Assembly: GCA_963746805.1 (NCBI GenBank) | Contig: CAVVCQ010000008.1 | Location: forward strand, 186,001 to 250,000 | Origin: DATHTC01 sp963746805 | GTDB lineage: Bacteria > Actinomycetota > Thermoleophilia > Gaiellales > Gaiellaceae | Direction of reading: 5' to 3' | Length of the DNA: 64,000 nucleotides | Shown here: piece by piece, positions 25,107 through 38,800 of the stretch | Layout of the letters: every line of letters starts with the position of its first letter | Position numbering within the stretch: the first letter of the stretch is position 1 | Notes under the pieces: model-generated | What the model saw: only the letters and a program-made list of their open reading frames with translations | What the model was told of the DNA's origin: nothing | Database searches by the model: none | Program-made: the position numbers and the translations under genes

Positions 25107-26744
25107 CTAGCGCCGCGACCCGACCGGCACGCTTCTCGGGAACCGCACCCGCTGCCACTCCGTGACGGTGCCGTTTCCGTCCGAGAGGCGGATCCAGATC
25201 TCCGGCAGGCGCGAGCGGAAGCTGAAGCGCTCGACGAAGCTCCGCCACGACCACGGCGTCGCAGGATCCGTCGCCAGCTGAAGGCGACTCGGTCGGAACG
25301 GCATGGTCGAGGCGTCGATCGTGAGCCACGTCCGCGCAGCACCCGCGGTGCTCCTTGTGGTGAGCCGGGTCCGGACGCCCGACACACGGACGCTCGCCTC
25401 GGTCAGCGGGACCAGTCGCTCGGCGACCGCGAGCGTCACCGTCGTCCGGTTGTTGACCGTGTTCGGATCCGGCTGCTGCGCGCCAACCACCGAGGCGATC
25501 GTCGTCTCACCGGGCGCGATCGCGGCGGCCGAGATCGTGATCTGCGTCGACTGCCCGGGGGCGAGGGTGCCGATCGAGCAGCGAACGGTCCCTCCGGTCG
25601 TGCAGCCGCCTTGCGCACCCCTCGCGGAGCGGAGGGCGAGCCCGATCGGGAGATCGCTCGCGACGGTGACCCCGGTCGCCGAGGCAGGACCGCGGTTCGA
25701 CACCGTCAGCGTGTACGTGACGTCGGTGCCGACCGTGGCGGCGCCCGGAAGGGATCCGATCGAGAGCGAGACGTCGGCGTGAGGATCCGGAGCGGCAGCA
25801 GGCGCCGTCGGAGGTGAGACGGGCGCCGGCGCCGGAGCCGGCGGCGCAGGCGCAGCCGCGGTCGTGAACGTCCAGCTGACGGCCGAGTCGAGGACGACCC
25901 CGTCACCGGCAGTGATGGACGTCGCAAGACGCGCCGTGTACGTCGTCGCGTGCGCAAGGCTCGCCGACGGGGTGAGCGTCGCCGTCCGGGTGGCCGGGTC
26001 GTAGGCGACCGACGCCGGCACCGCGCCGCCCGGCCCCTCGAGGGTGAACGACGAATCGGTGATCGTCGCCCCGTCCATGGCGCGGGAGAAGACCGCCGAC
26101 GGAGCTGCGGCGACCGCGACTCCGACCGAGGCGTCGACCGGCGACAGCGTCGCGGTCGGCGGCTCGAGCTCCTCGACGACGACGTCGATGAAGTAGTTGC
26201 TGTCGCGATAGGAATCGACCGGGCGCGCGCCTGCCGTCACGTTGTAGACGCCGTTGGCACCGTCGGCGATCGTCCGCAACGGGCCGTTCGAGACCACCGA
26301 GCCGAGCGCGTTCTGCGTGATGACGAAGGCGTCGTTGAACCCGACCGAAACGGTGTAGGTGCTCCCGGTGGCGAGGAGCACCGGGGTCGCGAGCGCGGTC
26401 TCCTGCCAGCCGACGGCACTCTCCGAGCCGAAGGACGCCTGTGCGAGCTCGGTCCCGTCCGCCGCCCAGATCCGTCCGACGTGCGACCCCGTTTCGGCGG
26501 CGTCCTTGTAGAAGCGGATCTTCGTCAGGCGCACCGGCGCGTCGACCGCGAACTTGAGCCCGAGCTCGACGGGGTGGGGGTCCGTCTGGCCGGTGAGCTC
26601 CGGTTCGGGAGAGCCGCCGAACAGCGAGCACGGGCACGCGGTGCCGCCGCCGACCGGCGTCGCCGCCGGCAGCGCGACGGCCGCGACTGCGAGCGTTGCC
26701 CCGAGCAGACGCCACGCCGGGCGCCGACCACGCTTCCCCCACAT
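25107..26744 (-). CDS. Secreted DUF4082-like, Ig-like and DUF11-like repeat protein
   Basis: A 545-residue secreted protein directly downstream of the giant gene. Signal peptide at residues 1-30 (WRLLGATLAVAAVALPAA). Residues about 38-190 match the DUF4082 pattern (LFGGSPEPELTGQTDPHPVE, KIRFYKDAAETGSHVGRIW, TYTVSVGFNDAFV). Residues about 193-295 are a bacterial Ig-like (Big_5) domain with a TYTARLATSITAGDG core; a Pro/Ala linker follows; residues about 325-430 are DUF11-like (DVTYTLTVSNRGPASATGVT). The end is unassigned. Probably a surface or matrix protein with the giant protein as partner. It has a GGGGGAG ribosome site. Confidence 0.8.
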   Translation of the reverse strand: MWGKRGRRPAWRLLGATLAVAAVALPAATPVGGGTACPCSLFGGSPEPELTGQTDPHPVELGLKFAVDAPVRLTKIRFYKDAAETGSHVGRIWAADGTELAQASFGSESAVGWQETALATPVLLATGSTYTVSVGFNDAFVITQNALGSVVSNGPLRTIADGANGVYNVTAGARPVDSYRDSNYFIDVVVEELEPPTATLSPVDASVGVAVAAAPSAVFSRAMDGATITDSSFTLEGPGGAVPASVAYDPATRTATLTPSASLAHATTYTARLATSITAGDGVVLDSAVSWTFTTAAAPAPPAPAPAPVSPPTAPAAAPDPHADVSLSIGSLPGAATVGTDVTYTLTVSNRGPASATGVTVASDLPIGLALRSARGAQGGCTTGGTVRCSIGTLAPGQSTQITISAAAIAPGETTIASVVGAQQPDPNTVNNRTTVTLAVAERLVPLTEASVRVSGVRTRLTTRSTAGAARTWLTIDASTMPFRPSRLQLATDPATPWSWRSFVERFSFRSRLPEIWIRLSDGNGTVTEWQRVRFPRSVPVGSRR

Positions 26745-26852
26745 CCTGATGCTCCCCCTTCGACGGCTCTGGACCCCGGTCTCATCCTGGGCGACTCAGG
26801 CCCCGGCGACCTCCGCCGGACGGGCAGATCGGCACTAGCCGACTGGCTAGGC
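26745..26852 (-). promoter_or_regulatory. Leader between the giant gene and the DUF4082 gene
   Basis: 108 nt on the minus strand. It opens with the hairpin CTAGCC-AGTC-GGCTAG just after the giant gene's stop and contains CCTGAG, then 7 nt, then AGGATGAGA, then CCGGGGTC. The same block (CCTGAG, 8 nt, AGGATGGGA, CCGGGGGTC) lies in the leader of the giant gene. It ends in the GGGGGAG ribosome site. Could be a shared cis-acting RNA or operator; no known riboswitch recognised. Confidence 0.35.
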
Positions 26853-29800
26853 CTAGCGGAGCTTGGCGATCAGGTCCTGCGCCCAGCCCACGAGGCGCGC
26901 TGCGAGGCCGCCGTCGATCTTGCCCCCGGCGTTCCCCTGCACCTGCGAGATGAACTGCTCGAGCTCCCGGATCGCCTGGGCGTCTCTGACCCCGTCGATG
27001 TTCGTCTGCGCCGCGTTCAGCTTCGCCAGCAGCCCGTTCCGCAGCGAGTGGTGCATCAGGCCGCTCGCGATCGCCTCCTCGACCTCGGACGTGATTCCAC
27101 CGGCCGAGGCGCGCACGATGAACGTGACCGTCGTGGTCACGACGTTCCCGGCGGCGTCGACGGCGTGGACGACGATCGTGTGGGCGCCCGCGAGCAGCGT
27201 GCCGGCGTCGATCGTCGCCCCGCTGGCGATCGCGGCGTTGTCGAGCGTCGCGGTCACCGTAACGCCGCTCGCGTCGGTGCCCGTGTAGCCGAAGCGGACG
27301 GTCGCGGTGACGTCGAGCACGGTGCCATTCGCCAGGCCGGTGAGCGCGACCGTCGGGCCCTGCGTGTCGAGCACGATCGTGTCCCACGCCTCGTACACCG
27401 TGCCGTCCGTGTCCGCGACCTGCACCACGACGGTCTTCTCTCCGTCGCCCTCGGTGAGCTGGAGATCGCCGAACCGGTAGTAGTCGACCCACTCCGTCCA
27501 CGTCAGGCCGCCGTCGTTCGAGTACCGCACAGACGCGAGCGAGCCGGCACCGTTGTGCACCAGCTCGGAGACGACGGCGCGCTTGCGGGTCGCGTCCGCG
27601 TCGCCATTCACGAGAAGCGTCAGGGAGGGGCTGACGAGGTCGCCGTCCGCGTCGAGCGTCCCGCCGGAGCTGAGCGCCGAGAGGCTGGCCGGCGACGACC
27701 CGGGCGCCGGGCCGGGCGTCCGGACGCCGACGTTGCCGACGGAGACGGCGTCGCGCGGGTTCTGCCGGCCGCCCGGCTGCGGGTCGGCGGGGCCGCCTTG
27801 CTGGTCGCCCCAGTCGGCGTCCGACTGGAGCACCAGGCCGAGCTCTCCGAACGGCTCGCCGTTACGGGCAGCAGCGCCGGGGCGCGTGCGATCGGCGCCG
27901 TCGGAGCGCGAGACCTGGTAGAGGAACTGCGCCGTCGCCGGCTGGAGCAGTCGGTTGACCGTCGGCTCGCCGTACGGCATGAACGTCGCGAAGAAGCTGT
28001 TGAACTCGCCGTTCCAGTCGAACATGCGGTCGGCCGCGGTGTTGATGATCAGGATGTCGCGACCCGCACCGCCGTAGCCGATGTCCGCGAAGAGCGGCGC
28101 GGTCGTCCGCGCGTCGGGGATGTCGTTCCTGAGCGGGTCGGCGGTCCCGGCCGTCGAGTCGAGATTGTCGTCGCCCTGGAGCAGGTCGTCGCCGTAGCCG
28201 CCCCAGAGGCGGTCGTGGTTCGTCCCGCCGACGAGCCAGTCGTGGCCGGTGTCGCCGAAGAGCACGTCCTGGCCGTCGTCGATCGGGTTCGCGGTCGTAC
28301 CGGCGACGAAGTTGAGCAGGAAGTCGATGCCCGGCGCGACCACGATCTTCCGCCACGGGTCGTTTTCGTTGAACCAACGGAACTCCTCGGGCTGTGCCGG
28401 GCGGAACCCGTGCTGGAGCACGTTGCCGACGGCGTAGTACGCGGACAGCGAGGCCAGCTTCGCCAGCGGATCGCCGCCGTAGTAGAAGGCGAGCGCCTCG
28501 GCGCCGGACACCGCGTCGTCGCCGGCACCCGCGTGGAGCCAGTCGTCGCCGAGGCCGCCGTAGAGCACGTCGTTGTGGCCGATGTAGAACGGCTCGAGAT
28601 CCGCTTCCTTGCGCAGGGCGAGGTTCGAATAGATCGTCGTCGTCTGGTTGTCGCGCGAGAGCGAGAGCACGGCCTGGGTCGTCGCCGCGAGCCCGTAGAG
28701 CGGCTCCGCGACGCCGTTGCGGCTCGTCAGCAGGAGCCCGTCGTCACCGAGGATGCCGTCGTCGCCGGCGCCGCCCGAGATCCAGTCGTAGCCGGACTCG
28801 CCGTAGAGGTCGTCGTCCTGTCCGTCGCCCCAGATCCGGTCGCTGCCGGTCTGCCCGTGGACGACGTCGTCGCCGGACTCGCCGCGGATGAAGTCGCCGC
28901 CGCCGATGTTCGTGTTCGAGCCGGCGACGACAGTCGAGGTCGCCTGGTCGGCCGGGTTGGTGGAGACGTACGCGGTGTCGCCGGTCGGGCTGTAGTCGAG
29001 CAGCTGGACGGACCGTACGTTGATCCGAAGCGGGCCAGCGTAGGTGTCGTACGCGAAGGTCCGGAAGCCGGTGCCGTTCACGATCCGGAAGACGTTGCCG
29101 TTGTCGCCGAGGATCGTGTCGGCGTCGCGCGCATGACCGCCCTCGCCCGTGAGCCCGAGGTGGTTCTGCGCCGTCATCGTCCCGGAACCGCCGAAGATCG
29201 TGTCCACGCCGTCCGGCCGGCGCGACGGGTCGGCGAGGCCGAAGAGGCTCGAGCTGCCGCCGATCAGGTCGTCCTGGCCCAGGTTGCCGAAGATGACGTC
29301 GTTGCCGCCGCCGCCCTCGACGTAGTCGTCGCCGTCGCCGGCCGAGTCGAACGACGGCACGAGCACGAGCTGATCGAGCGAGGCGGTTGCGCCGGACGTG
29401 GCCGCGCCGTCGCCCTGGATCGTGTCGTCACCCATCTGACCGAAGATCACGTCGTTGCCGGTGCCTCCGGCGATCGTGTCGCCGCCCGACGTTCCGGGAG
29501 CGCCCGGATGGTCGAAGAGCACGATCTGGCGCGTCTCGACGCCGGTCGGGTTGAGCTGCGCGGCGGCGGTGACGCCGCTCGCGAGCGTCGCGCCGGCGAG
29601 CTGCCGCACGAGCGTCGAGACGGCCGAGCCGGTGCGATGGATCGTCCCGTTGTCGCCGAGGATGACGTCGTGGTCGGCCCCGCCGTCGATCACGTCGCCC
29701 GCGTCGAGCCCGCCGACGACGTTGTGCCCACCGGTCAGGTCGTCGTCGTCGGCGCCGCCGGTGATCGTGTCGGCGCCCTGCTGGCCGAGGATGACGTCCT

Positions 29801-32800
29801 CTCCCGCGTCCCCGTGGAGGACGTCGCCGGCGGCGTCGGCGGTGTTGGTGGAGTCGGTCGAGAGCCATTCGAACGGGATGCGTCGCCACGGCCTGCGACA
29901 GCGGCAGCAGGGTCGCGTCGACGAAGCCGCCGGCGAGGCGCGTCGCGACCCGCGCGAAGTCGCCGAGGATCAGGTCGTTGCCCGTGCCGCCGTGGACGGT
30001 GTCGCTGCCGCGGCCGCCCAGGACGATGTCGTTGCCGGGGCCGGCGTCGATCGTGTCGCCGGCGCCGATCGCGGTGTCGCGCGTGAGCAGCAGGTCCGGC
30101 GTGAGGAACACGGCGTCGAGGGTCGCGGGCAGTGCGCTTCCGTCGGGGTCGCCGCCGAAGACGACGTCGTAGCCCGGAGCGCCCACGGGCTTGACGTAGT
30201 GGACGCGGGCATCGTCGCCGAAGAGCTGGTCGTTGCCGGTGCCGCCGGTGATCGCGTCGGAGCCGGCGTCGCCGAACACCACGACGGGCAGGCTCGACCC
30301 GCCGGCGTTGATCGTGTCGGCGCCGTCGTTCCCGTGCAGCACGAGCCGGCGCTTGGCGGCCTGCGCGAGGGTCGCAGCCACCGAGACCGTGACGTTGTCC
30401 GCGCCGCCGCCGGCGAAGAGCGAGGTGACGGTGGCGTCGTAGGGAGCCGCCTGCGTGCTGGCGTGCACGCTCGTGACGCTGATCGTGTCGCCCGCCTGGC
30501 CGGCGTAGATGTTGATGCCCCTGCCGAAGAGCCCGCTGTCGGCCACCAGCGTCCAGGCGCCCTGGCCGGCGAGATCGCCGCCGACGGCGTCGTACGTGAC
30601 GAGGCCCGGCGCCAGGCCGGAGATCTGCGCGTCGGTGACGACGACGCCGGTGTCGGCATCGACGTCGTCCCGGTCGCTCACGCTCAGCGTGTTGCTCCCG
30701 GCCCCGGCGTGCACGTCGAGCCGGCCGAGGACGTGGTCGAGCGAGCCGACGAAGGTGAGATCGTCGACGACGACCGTGCCGTGGAGGATCGCGTCGTGCA
30801 GGAGCTGCAGGTCGCGACCGGCCGCGGCTGCGGCCGCCGCGAAGGCCCCGAGGTCGGCGGCGTCGGAGACGTAGACGAGATCGTCCCCGCTGGCCGCGTT
30901 CAGCACCGTGTGCGGCAGCGTGCCGCGGACGTTGAAGCGGTCGTTCCCGGCCCCGAGGTTGATCGTGAGGCTCTCCGAGGTGTCGAAGCCGTAGTAGTTG
31001 ATCCCGTCCATGCGCGCCAGGTCGGTGGCGGTCGCGCCGACCGGGGAGTCCGTGGGCGTCACGCCGAGCCCGACGTCGACGCCGTGGAGCTCGCCGCGGA
31101 AGCCGATGAGGAAGTCGCCGTCGTGCTGCCAGACGAAGACGCTCCGCGAGCACCGCGTGTTGAGGATCCCGTCGGCGCCGCCGTCGGCAGTGCCGCAGCC
31201 CGTGAACGGCCGCGGGATCGCATCCGGCGGCACCGGGAACAGCAGCGACTGCAGCGCGGCCTCGAGCTCCGCGGCGGTGAAGCCGACGTCCAGCGTGAGC
31301 TGCTTCGCGACGCCGCCGACCGTGACGGTGAACGTCACCTTCGTCGTGGTCGCGCCGATCGTCAGCGAGTAGAGCCGGTCGACGCTCGTCGAGACCATGT
31401 CCAGGCCGGTGATCGTCGTCTGCGTGAGCGTCCCGAGGTTGTCGTCGCCGACCGGGTCGCCGCTGTCGTCGACGATCGCGGTGTCGAGGCCCGCGCCGCC
31501 GTCGATGACGAGCAGGGCGTCGAGCTCGTCGAGCACGCCGCCGAGCGTCGGCACCTGCGTGCCGATCCGGAACGTGTCGTTGCCACCGTCGCCGCTGACG
31601 CTCGTGTGCCCGTCGATGGTGCGGATGTCGAACGCGTCGCCGCCCGCGCCGCCGGTGATCACGGTCGTGCCCGTGTGCGTGCTGTCGACGGTGAACGTGT
31701 CGGCGCCCGAGCCGAGGTGGATGTTGAGCGCCTCCAGGGCCCCGTACTCGATGCCGCCGAGCAGGAAGCGGCCGCCCGCGAACTGGTCGGGCGCCAGGCC
31801 GAGCCCGGTAAGCCGCGTGCCGGTGAGGAGGCCTGTATCGGCGCTGACACTGTCCTCGTTGTGCACGTTGAGCGTGTCGACCTGGCGGTCCTCGATCACG
31901 TCGATCGACGGCGACTCCGGCACGTGGAAGTCGGCCGTCGTCTCGCCGGGCAGCAGCACCGGCGGCGGGATGGTGCGATCGGCGTGCGTGTCGATGCCGC
32001 CGTTCACGGTCAGCGGGCCCTGCAGCAGGTACACCCGCTGCGCGGTGTCGGCGAACGACTGCAGGTCGCTGCCGTCCACGAAGTCGTCGTCGATCGCCCG
32101 GACGTACACGGTCTGCGGCGCGTTCCACGGGTGGGCGGCATCGAAGACGAGCTGGATCGAGAGGTCGCAGCCGGGCAGGCCGAGGCAGGCCGGCGGCGCT
32201 CCGCCGGGCGTCAGGCTCAGCCACACCTGCGGGACGTTGCGCAGCACGGCGAGGCCCTCGGACGCGTTCAGCGTCTCGGTGGCGAGCGCCCGCAGCGTCA
32301 CCGTGACCGCGGAGGCGCCGGGGTCGGAGGTCAGGACGACCGTGTACGAGTCGCCGATGCCGCTCTCCGACACGCGCGTCGAGCCGTCCGTCTGCGTGAC
32401 GAGCACGCCGGGCGCATCGTCGTCCGCCACGAGGGCGAACACCGAGTCGGGGACGACGCCGACGACGTCGACGATGGAGAACTCCGTGCCGACCGCGACC
32501 GTCCACTCGGAGTCGAACGTGATCGTCGTCGCCGTGTTCGAGGCGATGGTGCGGAACTCCGTCTCGTCGCCGACGAAGATGCGGATGGTCGCACCCGAGA
32601 GGCCGCCGTTCGCCGTCGGCAGGCTCACCCCGGCGACCGTGACGGTCGCGGGATCGACGACCGAGGCGACCGTGCCCTGCAGGATCCCCGTCGCGACCGG
32701 CGGTGTGTAGCCGTTGATGAAGGCGGTGTCGCCCGCGGCCGGCGACGTCTCGACCTCGCCCTGGATCGTGACCACGGTGCTCCAGAGCCCGCCGCCGAGG

Positions 32801-35800
32801 CTGATCGACGCGGTGTTGCCCCAGACGCGCCACGAGTCGCCGGCGGCGTTCCCGCTCGTCAGCCGCAGCAGGTAGCCGCGGAGCGAGGTGCCCGCGAACT
32901 GCTGCGTCGTCTCGAGCGTCAGCCGCGTCCCGTTGACCGCGGTGACCGCGCCCTGGAACACGTCGCTGCTCGCGACAGCCTGCGTCACGTAGCTGAAGTG
33001 GAAGCCCTCGACGGCGGTGTCGGTTGCCGCCCGCACCGTGATCGCCTGCGCCGACCAGCTGCCCGGCGTGAACGTGAGCGTGAGGTCGCCGCACGCCGCG
33101 TTGGCGTTGCTCACGGTCGACACGCACGTCTGGCCGTCGGTGTGCAGCGTGACCGTCACGGCCGTGAGCGGCGCGCGCGTCAGCGAGACGAGGTACCCGT
33201 CGGTCGTCCCCGACTCGGTGACGACGGTGTCGACACCGGACTGGACGACCACAACCGCTGCGAGGTCGTCGTCGCCGACCTTGACGACCTGGCTGGACAC
33301 CGGGATGCCGTCGAACCCGTCGTCGCCCGACACGACCAGATGCTGGAGTGCCGCCGACCGCTCACCCTCCGACGAGAAGTCGCCGTAGGCACGGACGCGG
33401 ACGGTCTGCGCAAGGCTCCAGTTGCCGGCCCCGAACACGAGCGTGACCGCGTCGGTCCAGGTGATGCCGTCGAGGCTCAGCTGCACCGAGTAGGAGCGGT
33501 TGAGACTCGGCGTCGGGCGAGCGCGAGGGCGCGGACACCGTGATCACGACGTTGGCGGTCGGCTGGGCCGCGAGGACGATCGTGTACGAGTCCCCGGCCC
33601 CGCTCTCGGAGACGCGGGTCGACCCGTCCGACGGCGTGACGATCACGCCGGCCTCGTCGTCGTCGGCGACCTCGGCGACCACACCATCCGCATGGATGCC
33701 GTTCCAGTTGGTGTTCGTGCTCTCGACGGAGCTGCTGATGACGCCGCTGTGCCCGAGCAGGTCGTCGGCGAAGACGGTCGGCCCGTCGGCGCCAACGTTG
33801 ATCGTGTCGCTCCCGAGCCCGCCGAAGATGCGCACGTGGACGCCGGGCGGCGTGCTGAGCACCGAGAACGTGTCGTCGCCCTCGGCGCCGTCGACGTCGA
33901 CACGCTCGACGCCGATGAACGAGACGAACCGGCCCGCGCCGTAGATGCCGGTGGCGTTGATCACGAAGTCGTCGTCCGCCTCCGTGCCGATCACGACCAC
34001 GGAGTCGAACCCGTCGCCGCCGTCGATGGCGACGGGCGCGTTCGCGACGTACTGGATGAGGTCGCGGCCACGTGCCGGCGTGGATCCGCGTCTCCTCGTC
34101 GCGCCCGAGGAACGTGCGCACGACGAACTCGTCGTCACCCGCGTCGCCGTTGAGCTGGAGGGTGCCGATGTTGTGGAAGACGAAGAAGTGATCCGGCCCG
34201 TCGCCGCCGTTGATCGTGGTGTCGTAGCTGACGCCGTTCGACAGCTGACCGCGGGTGATCGCCGTCAGCGTGGCCGGCCAGTCGTCGTCGAAGTCGTTCG
34301 TGTCGCCGTACACCTGGCCGACCTGGAACGTGTCCTCGCCGGACCCGCCGTTGACCGTCAGCACGCTGCTCGTGTCGTCGAACGCGAAGTGGTCGTTGCC
34401 GCCGAGGCCGTTGACCGTGACGCCGGCGTCGATCGTGAGGTCGTAGACGATGCGCTCGGCCTTGGTGAAGACGCCGCCGACCTTGTCGGAGAGGAGCGCG
34501 ACGAGGCCACGGCGCACACCTGCGTCGTCGTATGCCCGCAGCAGGAACTGGTCGGGGCCGGCGGTGCCGTTGACGACGAGGCGGTCGAACCCGGTGAGGT
34601 CGGTGCCCGAGTCGTGGACGAGGAGCTCGCTGTCGCCGACGCTGAACACGTTGACGACGTAGAGGTCGGACCCGGTCTGGCCGTCGAAGGTCAGGACGTC
34701 GTCGTTGATCCCGTTCGCCGTCGTCGGCTTCAGCGGGAGCGGGTTGAGCACGAGCCGGTCGTTGCCGGTCTCGCCGTTGATCGCGGTGGTCCCGGTGACC
34801 GTCTCGATGAGCAGCGTGTCGTTGCCGGCGCCCGCGTTGAGCGTCGACGTCTCGGTGTGGGTCGAGCGCACGTGGACGACGTCGTCGCCGGAGCCGAGGC
34901 CGATCGTCAGGTCCTCGATCCCGAGGTACGCGATCCGGCCCGAGCTCATCGACGAGCCGGACGACGCCACCACGCCGTTCTCCGGGATGCCGACGAGGGC
35001 GCTGCCGTCGACCGTGATGACGCCGAGGACGCGTCCGGCGGTGCCGGCGAGGGCGCCGGTGAAGCCGATCGTGAAGACGAGCTCCTGGCCGTGCAGCGTC
35101 CGCGTGATGTCGAGGTCTGCCGCGGTGATGCCGAGCGCGGCGATGAGCGCGTCGCGGACCGCCGTGATCGAGGCGTCGAAGTCGAGCGCCACCGTGGTGA
35201 CGGCGCCGATGCTGATCGTGAAGGCGCCGTCGAAGGCGTTGGTGATCGTGACGACGTGGAAGGCATCCGACGGTCCGTGGCCCGCGTCGATGACCATGCC
35301 GAGGCCCTCGATCGTGGTGGCGGTGAGCACGCCGGCGTTCTGGAGCGTGTCGCCGGTGTCGTCGACGTTCAGCTGGTCGTCGCCGTCGTTGCCGGCGATC
35401 GCGAGCAGCGCGCCGATGCCGTTGACCGTCCCGCCCACCCCCGGCGCGAGCGACCCGACGTTCACCACGTCGGCATCCGCGCCGGTGGTGATCTCGGTGT
35501 GCCCGGCGATCGTCCGTACGTTGACCGTGTCGGCGCCGTTCCACGTGTCGAGCGTCGTGTGCGTCGCGTGCGTGGAGACGATCGTGAAGGTGTCGCCGCC
35601 CGAGCCGAGGTCGATGTTGAGGTGCTCGAGCGTCGCGTAGGTGATGCCGAGCGGGCCCATGTCGAGACCGGTCAGGTCGGTCGAGGTCAGCGTGCCCGTG
35701 TTCGCGCCGGTGTCGCCGCTGTCGCTGACGTTCGTGGTGTCCGTCCCGGCCTCGCCCTGAATCGTGAGGTGACCTGCGATCAGGTCGACGGTGCCGGTGT

Positions 35801-38800
35801 TGGTCGGCGCGTTCGACGAGACGTTGATCGTGTCGTCGCCGCCGCCGGTCTGGAGCAGCGTGTCGGTGCCGGCGTTCGTGCTCAGCACGTTGAACTGGGT
35901 GCCGTCGTCCCCGAGGCTGATCTCGAGGTGCTCGACGGTGCCGTAGGTGATGCCGACGGCCATGCCGAGCCCCGTGATCGTCGTCGCGGTCAGGAACCCG
36001 GTCTCGCCCGAGCCCGGCGCGGCGTCCCCGGTGTCGTCGACGTAGAGCCAGTCGCTGGCGCTCGGCGCGTTGCCGTTGATCGTCACGGTGCCGTCGACGG
36101 CGTCGACCGTTCCGCCCTCGTCGAGCAACCTCCGGCTCGCGCTCGTGCCGCCCAGCTCTGCGTTGCTCCCGACCTCGACGACGTCGTCGCCGTCGTTGCC
36201 GTTCACCGTGAGGGTCGAGCCGACGGCCGTGGTGAGGATGCCGACCCAGTCGTCGCCGGCGTCGCCGTTCACGGTGAGCGTGCCGGTCAGCGCCCGGACG
36301 ACGACGTCGTCGTTCTCGGTGCCGCCGTTCACGGTGCCGGTGCCCGACAGGCCGACGATCTTCACGAAGTCGGCGCCGGCGTCGCCGTTCACGGTGACGG
36401 TCCCGGTCGTCGCGTTGATCGTGATGTCGTCGTCGCCGGCGTTGCCGTTGATGATCAGCGTGCCGTCGTTGCCGTTGACGACGATGACGTCCGCGGTGGC
36501 CTCGCCGTTCACCGTCACCGTCGTCCCGGCGGCGACCGACGTGATCGTGACGACGTCCGACGTCGAGCCGCTGTTGACGTTCACGGTCGTGACGCCGGGG
36601 CTGACGATCGTCAGGTTGTTCGCGCCGGCCCCGAGATCCAGGTCGAGCGTCTCGAGGTTGAGGTAGGTGATGACCGCGGGGCTGTAGCCCGTCAGCGTGT
36701 CGAAGGCGAGCGTGCCGGTGTCGCTCACGCCGCCGTCGGCGCGGTCGCTGAGGAAGGCGGTGTCGCCCGCCGAGCCGCCGTCGATGGTCAGCGCGCCGGA
36801 GATCAGGTTGAGGCTGCCGAGGTTCGTCGGCGCGTCGCTCGACAGCCGGAACGTGTCCGCGCCGCCGCCGGCGTTGATCGTCGTCGTGGCGCCGGCCGCG
36901 CTCGACTGCACGTTGGCGGTGTCGCCGCCGGAGCCGAGGTTGATCGAGAGGGTCTCGATCTCGGAGTACGTGATCCCGAACGGATCGAGGCCCCAGCCGC
37001 TGACCGTCGTCGCCGTCACCAGGCCGGTCTCGCCGTCCGGATCGCCCGTGTCGTCGATGAGCAGCACGTCGCTCGACGTGGGCGCGCCGCCGACGACCGT
37101 CAGCGCGGCGTCGATGCTGTCGAGCGCGCCGCCCGTGTTGGTCGTGGCCGTGGCGTTGCTGCCGACAGCGACGCGGTCGTCGCCGTCGCCGCCCTCGACC
37201 CGCGTGTTCGTCGCGAGGCTCTTGACCTGCACGGTGTCCGCGCCGTCGCCTGTCTGGATCGTGAACAGGTCGGACTGCGCGCGCCCGGAGTTGTTCAACG
37301 TGACCGTGTAGTGGCCCGACCAGACGGCCACCGTCTGGGGCACGTTTGCGCTGGTCGTGTTCGTGTAGGTCGGCGTGGGCAGGACGCCGTCGCCGCGGAC
37401 GTTCGACGTGAGCGCGGCGGCCAGGCCGCCGGTGACGTCGACCGAATCGGCAGTGGACAGCAGCGTCGAGGTGACGCGGTCGGCCGCGTCGGTGGTGCCG
37501 TCGCCCATGATGATCCGGAAGTTCGCGAGGCCGGAGTCCTCGAGCTCACCGGTCAGCACGACGGTGTCGGCGCCCGCCTGCGGGTTCAGCAGGATGCTCT
37601 CCGCCGACTGGATCAGCACCGAGCCGGGCGACGACCCCGTGTAGAGGATCTGCAGCCGCGTCGACCCGGACACCGTCGTCGTCCCGACCGTGAAGCTGTC
37701 GTTGCCGGGCGTGCCGACGATCTCGACCGTGTCGGTGCCGTCGCCGCCGTCCAGCGTCTCGGGCGTCGCCCCGAACAGGTTGGTGATCAGACCGAACAGG
37801 ATGTCGTTGCCGGTGCCGCCGTTGAGCGAGTCGACTCCGCCGCGACCGTCGAGGTAGTCGTCGTTGGCGCCGCCGATCAGGCTGTCGTTGCCGCTGCCGC
37901 CGACGAGGGTGTCGTTGCCGTCGGCGCCGTTCAGGATGGCGGGGCCCGACCCGAGGTAGCTCAGGAGGTCGTTCCCGGGCCCGCCGCCGACGTTGACCGG
38001 GATGGTCGCGCCGGGCAGTACGACGAGCGTGTCGTTGTCCGAGCCGAAGTCGCCCGTGATCTGCGCGACGCCGCTGAAGACCTCCCACGCGGTCGTCGCA
38101 CCCGACGCGTTGAGGAGTTCGATCTTGACCGTTCCCGGCGAGAGCTGGGTCAGCCGGTACGACTCGGCGGTGATGCCCTGGAGATCGGCGCGGCGGCGCG
38201 TCGAGTTGGCGCCGACGTTGAGCTCGAGCGTGGTGCTGCCGGCGATCGGGAACTGCGCGAGCTTCGGCGGCCCCTGCGGCAGGATCGTGTTGGGCAGCTG
38301 AATGGAGAAGAGGTCGAAGTCGGTGCACACGTCGCCGAAGAGCAGGTCGACGCAGGCCTCGATGTTGACCGTGACCGAGGTGCCGAGCCGGCCGCTCGCC
38401 GAGACCTGGAGGCTGGCGCCGATGCCGATCCCGAAGGCCTCGACACGGACGCTGCCCCTCACGAAGAAGGTCAGTTGGTACTCGTCGTTCTCGAACAGCC
38501 CGTCGTGGTCGTAGTCGATCTTGATCAGCGACGCGCCGGCGGCGATGGTGCCCTCGATGCCGAACCCGTCGATGCCGAGCCGGATGGTGGCGTCGGCCTG
38601 GACGCTGAACTGCCCGTCGGACTGGATGAAGCCCCACAGGTGGATCGAGAGCGGGCCGAAATCGCCGGTCAGCTTGTTGCTCTCCGGGATCGAGATGCGC
38701 CACGCGTCGGCGCCGCCGGGGTAGAAGATGCCGTCGACGACCCCCGACGGCCCGCCGACCCGCACTTCGATCCCGCCGCTCACGCTGATCAGGCCCGCCA

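Noticed and set aside
29455..33543. Plus-strand open frames of 1,000-1,900 codons opposite the giant gene (also 33945-39722 and 40179-45272)
   Set aside because: They lie antisense to the repeat gene in GC-rich codons where stops are rare, consist almost wholly of Arg, Asp, Glu, Val and Gly, and show no domain or signal. They are shadows of the minus-strand gene.
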